A program made the position numbers and the translations under genes. Below, piece by piece: positions 26,720-35,411 of a stretch of 64,000 bases of DNA. Positions within the stretch are counted from its first letter, which is position 1; every line of letters starts with the position of its first letter. The stretch is from positions 1 through 64,000 of the forward strand of contig JADKKQ010000003.1 of the NCBI GenBank assembly GCA_016720425.1, given 5' to 3'. The notes beneath the pieces were generated by a model. It saw nothing but the letters and a program-made list of their open reading frames with translations, was not told the DNA's origin and did no database searches. Source of the DNA: Betaproteobacteria bacterium. Its GTDB lineage: Bacteria > Pseudomonadota > Gammaproteobacteria > Burkholderiales > Casimicrobiaceae.

Positions 26720-27739
26720 TCAATCGGCCTTGATGTTCAGGCTCTTGATCAGCTTGCTGTACTTGTCGTATTCCGCGGGAATGAGCGCCACCACCTCGCG
26801 GTAGTCGCCCGTTCCGGGGGTGATGCCGACGCTGCGCAGCTTCGCGTCGACGTCCGGGAGCTTCAGCACCTTGGCGAGTTCGGCGGAGAGCTTCTCGACC
26901 ACGGGCTTCGGCGTCGCCGCGGGCGCGAACAGCCCATACCACGACGTGACGCCGGTCGAACCCGGGAAGCCCGCTTCGGCATAGGTCGGCACGTCCGGCA
27001 GCTCCTTGGTGCGCGTCGCGGAGGCGATCGCCAGCGCGCGCACCTTGCCGCCCTTGATCAGCGGCGTCGCGTTGGTGGTCGTATCGAAGATCACGGGCAG
27101 CCGGCCGCCAATGAGGTCGAGGATGTGCGCGCTGCCGCCCTTGTACGGGACGTGCTTCATATCGGTCTTGGTCTCGATCGCGAACAGCTCACCGGCCAGG
27201 TGCAGCGCGGTGCCGTTCCCGGACGAGCCATAGAAGATGGTGCCGGGCTTCTGCTTCGCCGCGTCGACGACGTCCTTGAGCGACTTGTACGAGGCCTCGT
27301 TGTACGTGATGGCGATCGTCGGCGCCGTGCCGAAGATGCCGATGCCGACGAAGTCCTTCACCGGATCGAAGTCGGCCTTGAAAAGCACCGGACTGGTGGC
27401 GAACGAAGCGAGGCCGCCGATCAGCAGCGTGTAGCCGTCAGGCGCCGCCTTGGCGACGGCGGTCGTCCCGATCAGGGTGCCGGCACCGGGCTTGTTCTCG
27501 ATGATGAACTGCTGGCCGAGAGCTTCTGAGAGCTTCTGGCCGATCAGGCGCCCCAGCATGTCGTTGGCGCCCCCCGCCGGGTAGGGCACGATGAGCGTGA
27601 CCGGCTTGTTCGGGTACGCCCCCTGTGCCAGCGCGACGGGTGCGGCCCCCATCGCGGCGATGCCGGCCAGAGCGGCCAGCTGAAGCAGCGTGCGGCGACG
27701 TTGCGGGCGGGTGGATGTGTTTGCGGCAATGGGCTTCAC
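26720..27739 (-). CDS. tctC: TTT periplasmic receptor TctC (Bug family)
   Basis: 339 residues from GTG 27739, chosen because GGAGG lies 8 bp upstream; an ATG at 27784 is in frame but lacks such a site. The signal region RRRTLLQLAALAGIAAM is partly twin-arginine-like and ends near AQGAYP. The mature protein shows the Bug signature YPNKPVTLIVPYPAGGANDMLGRL, VVENKPGAG-type loop IIENKPGAGTLIGT, AAPDGYTLL and DLIGGRLPVIFDTTTN. It captures the substrate for TctAB. Divergent from the deoR-type regulator, which probably controls it. Confidence 0.93.
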   Translation of the reverse strand: MKPIAANTSTRPQRRRTLLQLAALAGIAAMGAAPVALAQGAYPNKPVTLIVPYPAGGANDMLGRLIGQKLSEALGQQFIIENKPGAGTLIGTTAVAKAAPDGYTLLIGGLASFATSPVLFKADFDPVKDFVGIGIFGTAPTIAITYNEASYKSLKDVVDAAKQKPGTIFYGSSGNGTALHLAGELFAIETKTDMKHVPYKGGSAHILDLIGGRLPVIFDTTTNATPLIKGGKVRALAIASATRTKELPDVPTYAEAGFPGSTGVTSWYGLFAPAATPKPVVEKLSAELAKVLKLPDVDAKLRSVGITPGTGDYREVVALIPAEYDKYSKLIKSLNIKAD

Positions 27740-27839
27740 GGCAGTGGCCTCCAAGTGGGTGGGGTGGCGTACGTACCACGGCATTGTCGATTTCCGTGAT
27801 GACGCCAAGCTTGCATCAACTACCAAAGTCTGTCAATAT

Positions 27840-27866
27840 CTTTCATAACAAGTCACAAACTTTCAT
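27840..27866. promoter_or_regulatory. Direct-repeat operator in the tctC-deoR divergent region
   Basis: CTTTCAT occurs at 27840-27846 and again at 27860-27866, exactly 20 bp (two helical turns) apart, in the unusually A+T-rich gap between tctC and the DeoR-type regulator. DeoR/GlpR proteins commonly bind such spaced direct repeats. The spacing and location make it the likely operator for both directions. Confidence 0.5.
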
Positions 27867-27907
27867 TCACCGGCCCGTCTGGACAACCTTGGATACCCGA
27901 TAGCGCC

Positions 27908-28738
27908 ATGGACTCGCTCGAATTGCTCAAGGCAACCGAAGACCTCGACGCCACGCCGCTGCTGCCGGCCCAACGTCGGCAACGCATCGTCGAGTTTCTC
28001 CATCGTCACGGAGCCGTGACCTTGCAGCAGCTGGAACAGGCCTTGCACGTGTCCATGTCGACGCTGCGGCGCGACCTCGATGCGCTGGCTGCCGACGGCG
28101 AGGTCGATCGCACTCATGGGGGCGCACTGCTCCGCCATCAGGAGTACAGCACCTTCGAGCCCGATCACGCAGCGGCGGCAGAACTCTCTCCGCTCGAAAA
28201 ACGGGCGATCGGCAAAGCTGCGGCGGAGGGATTGCGGCCGCGCCAGAGCGTCATCTTCGACAGCGGCAGCACGGTGCTCGAAGCCGCCCGGGCCGCTGTG
28301 CAAATGAACATCCCGTTGACGGCGGTGACCAACAATCTCGCCATCGCGCAGGTGCTGGGGACGAGCCCGCTGATCCAGGTACATGTCTTCGGCGGCCTGC
28401 TGCGCCACGGCAGCAACACCCTGACCGGCGACGCATTGATCGAAGGCGTGCGGGCGATCGGTGTCGACGTGCTGCTGATGGGGATCCACGCGGTGACGGA
28501 GGGCGAGCTGACGGAAACCGCGCCCGAGGTGGCCGCAGTCAAGCGCGCGCTGCTGAAGGCGGCGGCCTCGAAGCGCCTGCTGGTCGACTCGTCGAAATTC
28601 CGGCCACGGACCTTCATGCGCGTGGCGTCGGTGACCGAGCTCGACGAGGTCATCACCGACGAGGGCGTGCCCAGGGAGGAGATCGAGCGCATGCGCGCGC
28701 TCGGCGTGAAACTCACCCTGGTCGGAGTGCCCCAATGA
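27908..28738 (+). CDS. DeoR/GlpR-family transcriptional regulator
   Basis: 276 residues. The N-terminal HTH (about 20-75: RRQRIVEFLHRHGAVTLQQLEQALHVSMSTLRRDLDAL... GEVDRTHGGAL) is classic DeoR. The C-terminal DeoRC domain senses a phosphorylated sugar: FDSGSTVLEAARA, VTNNLAIAQVL, FGGLLRHGSNTLTG and LLVDSSKF. Its stop overlaps the ATG of the DUF1537 kinase (ATGA), so it heads the operon. Likely ligand is the phosphorylated acid sugar made by that kinase. Confidence 0.93.
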   Translation: MDSLELLKATEDLDATPLLPAQRRQRIVEFLHRHGAVTLQQLEQALHVSMSTLRRDLDALAADGEVDRTHGGALLRHQEYSTFEPDHAAAAELSPLEKRAIGKAAAEGLRPRQSVIFDSGSTVLEAARAAVQMNIPLTAVTNNLAIAQVLGTSPLIQVHVFGGLLRHGSNTLTGDALIEGVRAIGVDVLLMGIHAVTEGELTETAPEVAAVKRALLKAAASKRLLVDSSKFRPRTFMRVASVTELDEVITDEGVPREEIERMRALGVKLTLVGVPQ

Positions 28739-29895
28739 GTGAAATGCGCATTCTCGCCGACGACCTCACCGGCGCGCTCGACACCGCTGCGGCGTTCGCT
28801 GGAGAAGTTCCTGTGTATCTGGACGCCCCCCCGAACGCCAATGCGTCGCCGTACCCCGTTTCGGTCGTGGCGACGACCACCCGCGACGTCCCTTTCGATT
28901 TGCTGCCCCGGCTCCTCGCCCCATCGCTGCCTTGGCTCGCCGGCGCAGAGCTCGCGTTCAAGAAAGTCGACAGCCTGCTGCGCGGCAACACGTTTGCCGA
29001 GTGCGCGCATGTCGCGCGCGCCGGCGGTTTCGGGAGACTCGTTTTCGCGCCCGCGTTTCCGAAGCAGGGGCGCGTCACCATCGACGGCCGGCAATGGGTC
29101 GTGCCGCCCGGGAAACCGCTTGCCGACCGGCAACCGGCCGGCAATGCGCTTCCGTCCACCGTCTTCTCGACGCTGGGTTTGACCGTCACGTCGCTGGTCG
29201 AGCCGTCTTCCGATCGGATCCCGGTGTGGATCCCCGAGGTCCGCTCGGACGACGATCTCGCCGGCGTTGCCGCCCTGTCGACGCGCGCCGAAGCAAGGCG
29301 CTGGCTGTGGTGCGGCAGCGCCGGCCTCGCGCACGCGATTGCGGCGATCCGCCATCTCGCCCCCGCCCCCCACCGCGCCGTGACACCGGAGTGGACCGCC
29401 GGGCCGGTCCTCATGATCAGCGCCAGTCGTCACCCGGTGGCGCAAGAACAATGGAACGCCGTCAGGGCCTCCCAGCAGGACGCGATCGTGACGGTTCACG
29501 GACAGCCCGCGGCTCTGCACGCCGCGTGCCGGGCGATGCGACTGCCGTTCGATCTGGCCCTGCTCGACCTCGCCCCGACCGACGCGCTCTCGCCCCAGGA
29601 GGCCGCGGGGCTTCTCGCCGCGCAACTCGAGACGATCGTCCGCGAAGCGCTGCGCCCCTCGGCGTTGATCGTCGTCGGGGGTGACACGCTGCGCGCGCTG
29701 TGCGCGGCTGCCGGTGCCCGCGGACTGTCGGCCAGCGCATCGTCGCGTGCCGGATGGGGCTGCGCGCGCCTCATCGGTGGCGTCTGGGACGGAGTCACCT
29801 GCCACTCGCGTTCGGGCGCGTTCGGCGGACCCGATGACCTGTCGACGATGGTGCGTCTCGTCGCCTCGCCCACTCAAGACCAAAAGGAACACTGA
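28735..29895 (+). CDS. DUF1537 four-carbon acid sugar kinase
   Basis: 386 residues. DUF1537 proteins phosphorylate D-threonate, D- or L-erythronate and related sugar acids at the terminal hydroxyl. N-terminal domain: ILADDLTGALDTAAAFA (residues 5-21) and FKKVDSLLRGNTFAE (about 79-92). C-terminal nucleotide-binding domain: MISASRHPVAQEQW, SALIVVGGDTLRALC. Length is slightly below the 400-430 usual for the family. ATP-dependent, cytosolic; followed 2 bp later by pdxA2, the standard partner that oxidises the product. Confidence 0.9.
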   Translation: MSEMRILADDLTGALDTAAAFAGEVPVYLDAPPNANASPYPVSVVATTTRDVPFDLLPRLLAPSLPWLAGAELAFKKVDSLLRGNTFAECAHVARAGGFGRLVFAPAFPKQGRVTIDGRQWVVPPGKPLADRQPAGNALPSTVFSTLGLTVTSLVEPSSDRIPVWIPEVRSDDDLAGVAALSTRAEARRWLWCGSAGLAHAIAAIRHLAPAPHRAVTPEWTAGPVLMISASRHPVAQEQWNAVRASQQDAIVTVHGQPAALHAACRAMRLPFDLALLDLAPTDALSPQEAAGLLAAQLETIVREALRPSALIVVGGDTLRALCAAAGARGLSASASSRAGWGCARLIGGVWDGVTCHSRSGAFGGPDDLSTMVRLVASPTQDQKEH

Positions 29896-29897
29896 CC

Positions 29898-30976
29898 ATG
29901 ACACAGCCGATCCGACTTGCCGTCACCATGGGAGACCCGGCGGGCATCGGGCCCGAGATCATCGCCAAGGCGGCGCGCAAGATGCAGGGACTGATCCGGA
30001 CCGGCCGGATGGAGCTCGTCGTGCTCGGAAGCGCGAGCGAGCTGGCCAAGGCCGAACAGCAGCTGGAGCCCCTGCCGGCGGATGGCCTGCCGCCGCTCTA
30101 TCGCCTGGTCGATGTCGGCCCCGTCGACACGCCGATCGTGTGCGGCACGATCTCGCCGGCCGGCGGCGAGTGGGCGTATCGAGCCGTCGCGCGCGCCACG
30201 AAGCTCGTGCAGGCCCACGAGGCGGACGCCATCGTCACTGGACCGCTGTCCAAGGAGGCGCTGCATCTGGCCGGGCACCCGTTCGAAGGCCATACCGAGC
30301 TGCTGGCGCACCTCACCGGCATGCGCGATGCGGTGATGATGCTGGCTCACGGGCCGATGCGTGTCAGCCATGTCACCACCCATTGCGCGCTGGCAGACGT
30401 GTCCAAGCGGGTCACCCCCGAGCGCCTGCACCGGGTGTTCGACGTCACTTTGGATGCGCTCATGGCGCTGGGCATCGGCCAGCCCCGCATCGGCGTCGCC
30501 GCGCTCAATCCGCACTCCGGGGAGGGCGGGATTCTCGGCACCGAGGACGAGGAGGTCATTGCGCCGGTCATCGCCGAGTACAAGGCGCGGGGATTCGATG
30601 TCTCCGGCCCCTGGCCGGGGACACGGTCTTCATCAAGCTGCGGGCCGAGCAATTCGACGCCGTCGTCGCGATGTTCCACGACCAGGGACACATCCCGGTG
30701 AAGCTGGCGGGCTTCAACGTCGATCCCGCGACCGGCAAGTGGCAGGCGATCAGCGGCGTCAACATCACGCTGGGACTCCCGATTCTGCGCACCTCCGTCG
30801 ATCACGGCACCGCTTTCGACATCGCCGGAAGGGGAATCGCGAACGCCGACAGCCTGGTCGATGCCATCGAGTACGCGATGCGGCTGGTGGAGGGGCGGCG
30901 GAACAAGGCGGCCCCCGATGCGCGATTGGCTGCCCCTGCCGATGGGGCCGCGAATGCCGTGTTGTCCACGCGTTGA
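29898..30976 (+). CDS. pdxA2: PdxA2-type 4-phospho-sugar-acid dehydrogenase, one-base frameshift
   Basis: PdxA2 enzymes oxidise and decarboxylate D-threonate or D-erythronate 4-phosphate to dihydroxyacetone phosphate with NAD+. Seen are AVTMGDPAGIGPEII, ADAIVTGPLSKEALHLAGHPFEGHTELLA and NPHSGEGGILGTEDEEVI. At about 30604-30608 one C is missing from a CCCCC run (expected SGPLAGDTVFIKL). The rest continues in the next frame with DAVVAMFHDQGHIPVKL (metal-binding His), RTSVDHGTAFDIAGRG and stop 30974-30976. Restored length is 359 residues. It differs from the vitamin B6 PdxA by context: the adjacent DUF1537 kinase. Confidence 0.9.
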
Positions 30977-30998
30977 GACGGGCGCAAAGGTGGCTTCG

Positions 30999-32231
30999 AT
31001 GAATACGTCAGCACAGACGGACCCGGCGCAGCTTTCCGGCGCCCTGCACGCCGCCGAAGGGGATCCGGACCGCATCGTGGCCGATCTTCCGACCGAATGC
31101 GTGCAGAACCACGCGGCGAACCTGATGCCGCTGGCCAATGGCGACATCGGCTGTGTCTGGTTCGGCGGCACGCAGGAGGGGATCGCCGACATTTCCATCT
31201 ATTTCTCGCGCCTGGCGCGAGGCGGGAGCCAATGGTCCGCCCCGGTCAGGCTGTCCGACGATCCGACGCGGTCCGAGCAGAACCCCGTGCTGTTTGTCGC
31301 GCCCGACGGCAAGCTCTGGCTCCTGCACACCTCGCAGAAGTCCGGCCACCAGGACACCGCGATCGTGAAGTGCCGGGTGTCTCCGGACAGCGGCCGGAGC
31401 TGGGGCCCCAGCGCGATCCTCTTCGACGGCCCGGGCACCTTCGTGCGCCAACCGCTCGTCGTACTCGACAACGGCGATTGGCTCGCACCGGTGTTTCACT
31501 GCCTGGCCGCCCCCGGCGAGAAGTGGGTGGGCAATCACGACGTCAGCGCGGTGCGGATCTCGAGCGACCAGGGAGCGACGTGGGCCGAGCACACGGTGCC
31601 GGGCAGCACCGGATGCGTGCACATGAACATCGTGAAGGCGGCGGGCGGAAGATTGCTTGCCTTCTTCCGCAGCCGCTGGGCCGACCACGTCTACGTCAGC
31701 CACTCCGCCGACAGCGGCCGGCATTGGAGCCAGCCGCAACCGACGGAGTTGCCCAACAACAACTCGTCGATCCAGGTGACGCGCCTTTCCAACGGGCACC
31801 TCGCCATCGTCTACAACGACATGAGCGCGGCCCAGGCGAGCGAGCGCCGGGTCTCCCTTTACGACGAGATCGAGGACGACGACGAGGTCCCGACGAGTTC
31901 CGCTGCGGAGGCAGTGCCGTCATCTGGAGGGCGAACCGCCTTCTGGGGTGCGCCGCGGGCGCCGATGACGATCGCCATCTCGGACGACGACGGCAGGACG
32001 TGGCCGTGCAAGCGGAACCTGGAAACCGGCGACGGCTACTGCATGACCAACAACTCGGCACAGCGCCTGAATCGCGAGTATTCCTATCCGTCGATCCAGC
32101 AGACTTCCGACGGAGCGATCCACATCGCCTACACGGTATTCCGGCAGAGAATCCGCTACGTCCGCATCCGCGAGAGTTGGGTCCCTGGGCGGACACGGCG
32201 GCGGGGGGCGGGGCGCCCGGGGCCTGTATGA
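30999..32231 (+). CDS. Sialidase-like (BNR repeat) beta-propeller protein in sugar-acid operon
   Basis: 410 residues with no signal peptide, so presumably cytosolic. Four Asp-box repeats are visible: SPDSGRSW, SSDQGATW, SADSGRHW and SDDDGRTW, indicating a six-bladed propeller of the BNR_2 type (PF13088). Genes of this family are usually labelled exo-alpha-sialidase, but nothing else here concerns sialic acid; the neighbours are pdxA2 and an iron-dependent alcohol dehydrogenase. It may be a lactonase, isomerase or hydrolase for the imported acid. The C-terminal RTRRRGAGRPGPV is low-complexity and may result from an indel near 32190. Confidence 0.8.
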   Translation: MNTSAQTDPAQLSGALHAAEGDPDRIVADLPTECVQNHAANLMPLANGDIGCVWFGGTQEGIADISIYFSRLARGGSQWSAPVRLSDDPTRSEQNPVLFVAPDGKLWLLHTSQKSGHQDTAIVKCRVSPDSGRSWGPSAILFDGPGTFVRQPLVVLDNGDWLAPVFHCLAAPGEKWVGNHDVSAVRISSDQGATWAEHTVPGSTGCVHMNIVKAAGGRLLAFFRSRWADHVYVSHSADSGRHWSQPQPTELPNNNSSIQVTRLSNGHLAIVYNDMSAAQASERRVSLYDEIEDDDEVPTSSAAEAVPSSGGRTAFWGAPRAPMTIAISDDDGRTWPCKRNLETGDGYCMTNNSAQRLNREYSYPSIQQTSDGAIHIAYTVFRQRIRYVRIRESWVPGRTRRRGAGRPGPV

Positions 32232-32248
32232 ACCTCAAGGGACCCACC

Positions 32249-33412
32249 ATGAATCCGGCGAGTTGCACACTGTTGAATGCCGGTCGAGTCGTTGCCGGAC
32301 CCGGCAGCATCGAGCGGTTGCCCGATCTGGTCGACGAATTGGGCGGCCGCCGCGTGCTGATCGTCAGCGACCAGGGCGTCGCCCGGGCGGGCTTGGTCGA
32401 TCGACCGCGACAGCTGCTGGTTGCAGCAGGGCTGGCCGTCACCGTGCTCGACGACACGCCACCGGAGCCGGAGGTGAAGCACGTCGAGATGCTGTTCGCC
32501 GCGGCGAAGGCCGCTGGCGGCGCCGACGTCGTGGTCGGCATCGGCGGCGGAAGCGCGATGGACGTCGCCAAGATACTTGCCGTGATGCTCGCGCAACCGG
32601 TCACGCTTTCGGCCCTGCTTGCCCGGGAGCCGATCCGCCGCCGCGGGCTGCCGACGGTGATGGTTCCGACCACCGCCGGCACCGGGTCCGAGGCAACGCC
32701 CAATGCCATCGTCCTGGTCCCCGAGGACGAGCTCAAGGTCGGGATCGTAAGCCCGCGGCTCATGCCCGATGGCGTGATCCTCGATCCTCTGCTGACGCTC
32801 AGCTTGCCGCCCGCCATCACGGCCTCGACCGGGATGGACGCGCTGACGCATGCCATCGAGTGCTACTGCTCAAGAAAAGGCAACCTCTTCAGCGACCTCT
32901 ACGGACTGGAGGCGATTCGCCTCATCGCGGGCAGCATCCGCCGCGCCTACGAGCACGGCAGCGACGTCCACGCGCGCCATGACATGCTGCTGGGTGCGTA
33001 CTACGGCGGCGTGTGCATCGCGACATCGTCGACAACCGCCGTCCATGCTCTCGCGTATCCCCTGGGTGGCAAGTACCGCATTGCGCACGGGCTGTCGAAT
33101 GCGATGCTGCTGCCGTTCGTGATGGAGTTCAACCTCGTCGGCTCGGAGCCGCGCTTCCACGCGATGGCGGCGGCGATGGGGCTGCCGGTCGCCGGGCTTG
33201 CGCCGCATGCCGCCGGCGAGCGGATGATCGAGGCGCTGTACGCGCTGAACGCCGACCTCGGCATCGTCTCCAGCCTGCGCGACAAGGGCATCACCGCTCG
33301 CGACGTCGAGGGACTGGTCGATGGCGCCGCGAAGGTCACGCGGCTGCTCGACAACAATCCACGGCCGATGACGCGCTCGGACATGCACGCGATCTACGAG
33401 CGCCTGCTGTAA
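32249..33412 (+). CDS. Iron-containing (type III) alcohol dehydrogenase
   Basis: 387 residues from ATG 32249 (AAGGGA 8 bp upstream); an in-frame ATG lies at 32228. The NAD-binding GIGGGSAMDVAKILAV is near residues 93-108, and the TTAGTGSEATPNAIV loop near 143. The metal ligands are expected in MDALTHAIECY, ALAYPLGGKYRIAHGLSNAML and the C-terminal region. It would interconvert a hydroxyacid or alcohol with the aldehyde or keto form in the same catabolic route. Confidence 0.92.
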   Translation: MNPASCTLLNAGRVVAGPGSIERLPDLVDELGGRRVLIVSDQGVARAGLVDRPRQLLVAAGLAVTVLDDTPPEPEVKHVEMLFAAAKAAGGADVVVGIGGGSAMDVAKILAVMLAQPVTLSALLAREPIRRRGLPTVMVPTTAGTGSEATPNAIVLVPEDELKVGIVSPRLMPDGVILDPLLTLSLPPAITASTGMDALTHAIECYCSRKGNLFSDLYGLEAIRLIAGSIRRAYEHGSDVHARHDMLLGAYYGGVCIATSSTTAVHALAYPLGGKYRIAHGLSNAMLLPFVMEFNLVGSEPRFHAMAAAMGLPVAGLAPHAAGERMIEALYALNADLGIVSSLRDKGITARDVEGLVDGAAKVTRLLDNNPRPMTRSDMHAIYERLL

Positions 33413-33428
33413 CCACCAAGGAACCGCC

Positions 33429-34202
33429 ATGAACTCTTTGCCCCACAACACCTTCAAGGAGCGGCTCGCCCGCAGCGAGCGGTTGATCGGCCTCTGGGTC
33501 ACGTTCACCGGACACCCGGTCGCCGAGGTGCTCGCAGGTTCGGGCTTCGACTGGCTGCTGCTCGACATGGAGCACTCGCCGAACGACGTCGCTGCGCTCG
33601 GCGCCCAGCTGCTTGCTGTGCGCGGGTCGCCGTCCGCGCCGGTCGTCCGCGTGCCGGTCCACGACATGGCGTGGATCAAGCGGGTCCTCGACGCCGGTGC
33701 GCCGAACATCATGGTGCCCAACGTCCGCAGCGCCGCGGAGGCGCGCGAGGCCGTCAGCTGGTCACGTTTCGCGCCCGAAGGCCTGCGCGGCGTCGCCGGC
33801 AGCACGCGGGCCGGCAACTACACCCGCTACAAGGATTACATGGCGCGCGCCAACGGCGAAATCGGGCTGGTGCTGCAAATCGAGTCGCGCGAGGCGCTCG
33901 ACGACCTGGATGCCATCTGCCGCGTGCCGGGAGTGGACGCGGTGTTCATCGGCCCTTCGGACCTGGCGGCCAGCCTCGGGCATCGTGGGCAGGCGGGCCA
34001 TCCTGTGGTGCAAGCGGCAATCAGCGATGCATTCCGGACCGCTCGCCAGGCCGGTCGAGCCAGCGGCATTCTTGCCGCGGACGGCAAAGCCGAAGCGTAT
34101 CTGGACCAGGGTGCGACGATGGTCGGCGTAGGGACCGACCTGCATCTGCTGATCGCTGCCGCCGACGGCCTGGCGGCGCGCTTCAGATCGACCGCGCAAT
34201 AG
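33429..34202 (+). CDS. HpcH/HpaI-family aldolase
   Basis: 257 residues, TIM-barrel class II aldolase of 4-hydroxy-2-oxoacids. Motifs: GLWVTFTGHPVAEVLAGSGFDWLLLDMEHSPND, IMVPNVRSAAEA, the QIESREALDDL metal-binding Glu, VFIGPSDLAASLG and GVGTDLHLL. The reaction is cleavage of a 2-keto-3-deoxy or 4-hydroxy-2-keto acid to pyruvate (or a related acid) and an aldehyde, which the neighbouring Fe-ADH could reduce or oxidise. Last gene of the plus-strand operon, 16 bp after the dehydrogenase. Confidence 0.92.
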   Translation: MNSLPHNTFKERLARSERLIGLWVTFTGHPVAEVLAGSGFDWLLLDMEHSPNDVAALGAQLLAVRGSPSAPVVRVPVHDMAWIKRVLDAGAPNIMVPNVRSAAEAREAVSWSRFAPEGLRGVAGSTRAGNYTRYKDYMARANGEIGLVLQIESREALDDLDAICRVPGVDAVFIGPSDLAASLGHRGQAGHPVVQAAISDAFRTARQAGRASGILAADGKAEAYLDQGATMVGVGTDLHLLIAAADGLAARFRSTAQ

Positions 34203-34344
34203 CGCTGTCGCCGTCTGGCCGGGCGCCCGTGCGCCGGATTCGGCGCGCACTCCCCGCGGGGTCCACGCCCATGCCTGGTGCATTCGACCGCCGGGCTCGA
34301 GGGCGTGCTGTGCTTTGCCGGTGGGCTCCTGTCGCCCTGCCGCG

Positions 34345-35346
34345 TCAGTCCAGCTTCAGGTTCGCTTCGCGCACGAGCTTCGCGTAGCGCGCGGTCTCCT
34401 CGCGCAGGTAGGCCGCGAACTCCTCCGGCCGGTTGCCCACGCCCTCGGCTCCCATGCCGGCAAACCGCTCGCGGATCTCGGGCGAGGCGAGCATCTTCGC
34501 GACTTCCGACTGGATGCGGGCGACCGCCGCTGGCGGCGTTCCCGCCGGCGCCATCAGGCCGGTCCAGCTATCGGCTTCGAAGCCGGGCAGCGTCTCGGCC
34601 ACCGTGGGCAGATCGGGCGCCAGCGTCGTGCGCTTCGCGCCGGACACCGCGAGCGGGACGAGCTTGCCCGCCTTCACGTTGCCGAGCGCGGTGACCACGG
34701 TGTCGAAGCTGAGGTCGACGGTGCCGCCAAGCAACGCCTGCGTGGCCGGCGCGCCGCCGTTGAACGGGACGTGCAGCACGTCGACCTTGCCCATCAGCTT
34801 GATCATCTCGGTGGCGAGCCCGCCGCTGGTATTGGCGCCGAACGAGCCGAAGTTGATCTTGCCGGGCTGCGCGCGAGCCTTCGCCAGGAACTCGGGGAAC
34901 GTCTTCACGCCGAGTTGCGGATTCGCGACCAGGATCAGCGGATAGCGGTTGACCATCGTGATCGGGGCGAGGTCGCGCACCGGATCGTAGGACAGCTTGC
35001 CGGCCATCGTCGTCGGCGCGAGCGTGATCGCGGTGGGGGAGGCGAGGAGCAGCGTGTAGCCGTCCGGCGCGGCCTTGGCGGCGAGCGAGGCCGCGAGCGT
35101 GCCGGCGGCCCCCGGCCGGTTGTCGACCACGACCGGCTGGCCGAGTGCGGCACCGAGGCGGTCGGCGACGAGCCGCGCCATCAGGTCGGACGCGCCGCCG
35201 GCAGGGAATCCCACCAGCAGCTTGAGCGGCTTGTCGGGCCACGCCGGGGCTTGCGCCCAGACGGCCGGCACGACGGCGCCCAGCGCCAGTGCCGACGCTC
35301 CCAGCAGACGGACGAAACGGCGACGTGCGGTGGGGTCGAATTGCAT
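34345..35346 (-). CDS. Second TTT periplasmic receptor (Bug family), without permease genes
   Basis: 333 residues. The signal peptide (residues 1-32) carries RRRFVRLLGASALALG, partly twin-arginine-like, with cleavage near VWAQAPAWP. The mature protein has the Bug motifs WPDKPLKLLVGFPAGGASDLMARLVADRL, VVDNRPGAAG and AAPDGYTLL. No tctAB accompany it here; such orphan receptors are common in Burkholderiales and may use the TctAB at 24.6-26.6 kb or have a sensory role. The next gene downstream in transcription order is the convergent aldolase; upstream is the RraA-like gene. Confidence 0.92.
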   Translation of the reverse strand: MQFDPTARRRFVRLLGASALALGAVVPAVWAQAPAWPDKPLKLLVGFPAGGASDLMARLVADRLGAALGQPVVVDNRPGAAGTLAASLAAKAAPDGYTLLLASPTAITLAPTTMAGKLSYDPVRDLAPITMVNRYPLILVANPQLGVKTFPEFLAKARAQPGKINFGSFGANTSGGLATEMIKLMGKVDVLHVPFNGGAPATQALLGGTVDLSFDTVVTALGNVKAGKLVPLAVSGAKRTTLAPDLPTVAETLPGFEADSWTGLMAPAGTPPAAVARIQSEVAKMLASPEIRERFAGMGAEGVGNRPEEFAAYLREETARYAKLVREANLKLD

Positions 35347-35411
35347 GGTGGTCCTCCTTGCGGCTTCGGGTTGTCCTGGGGAATGCGCGGGACGAGTCTG
35401 CGGAGAGCGCC

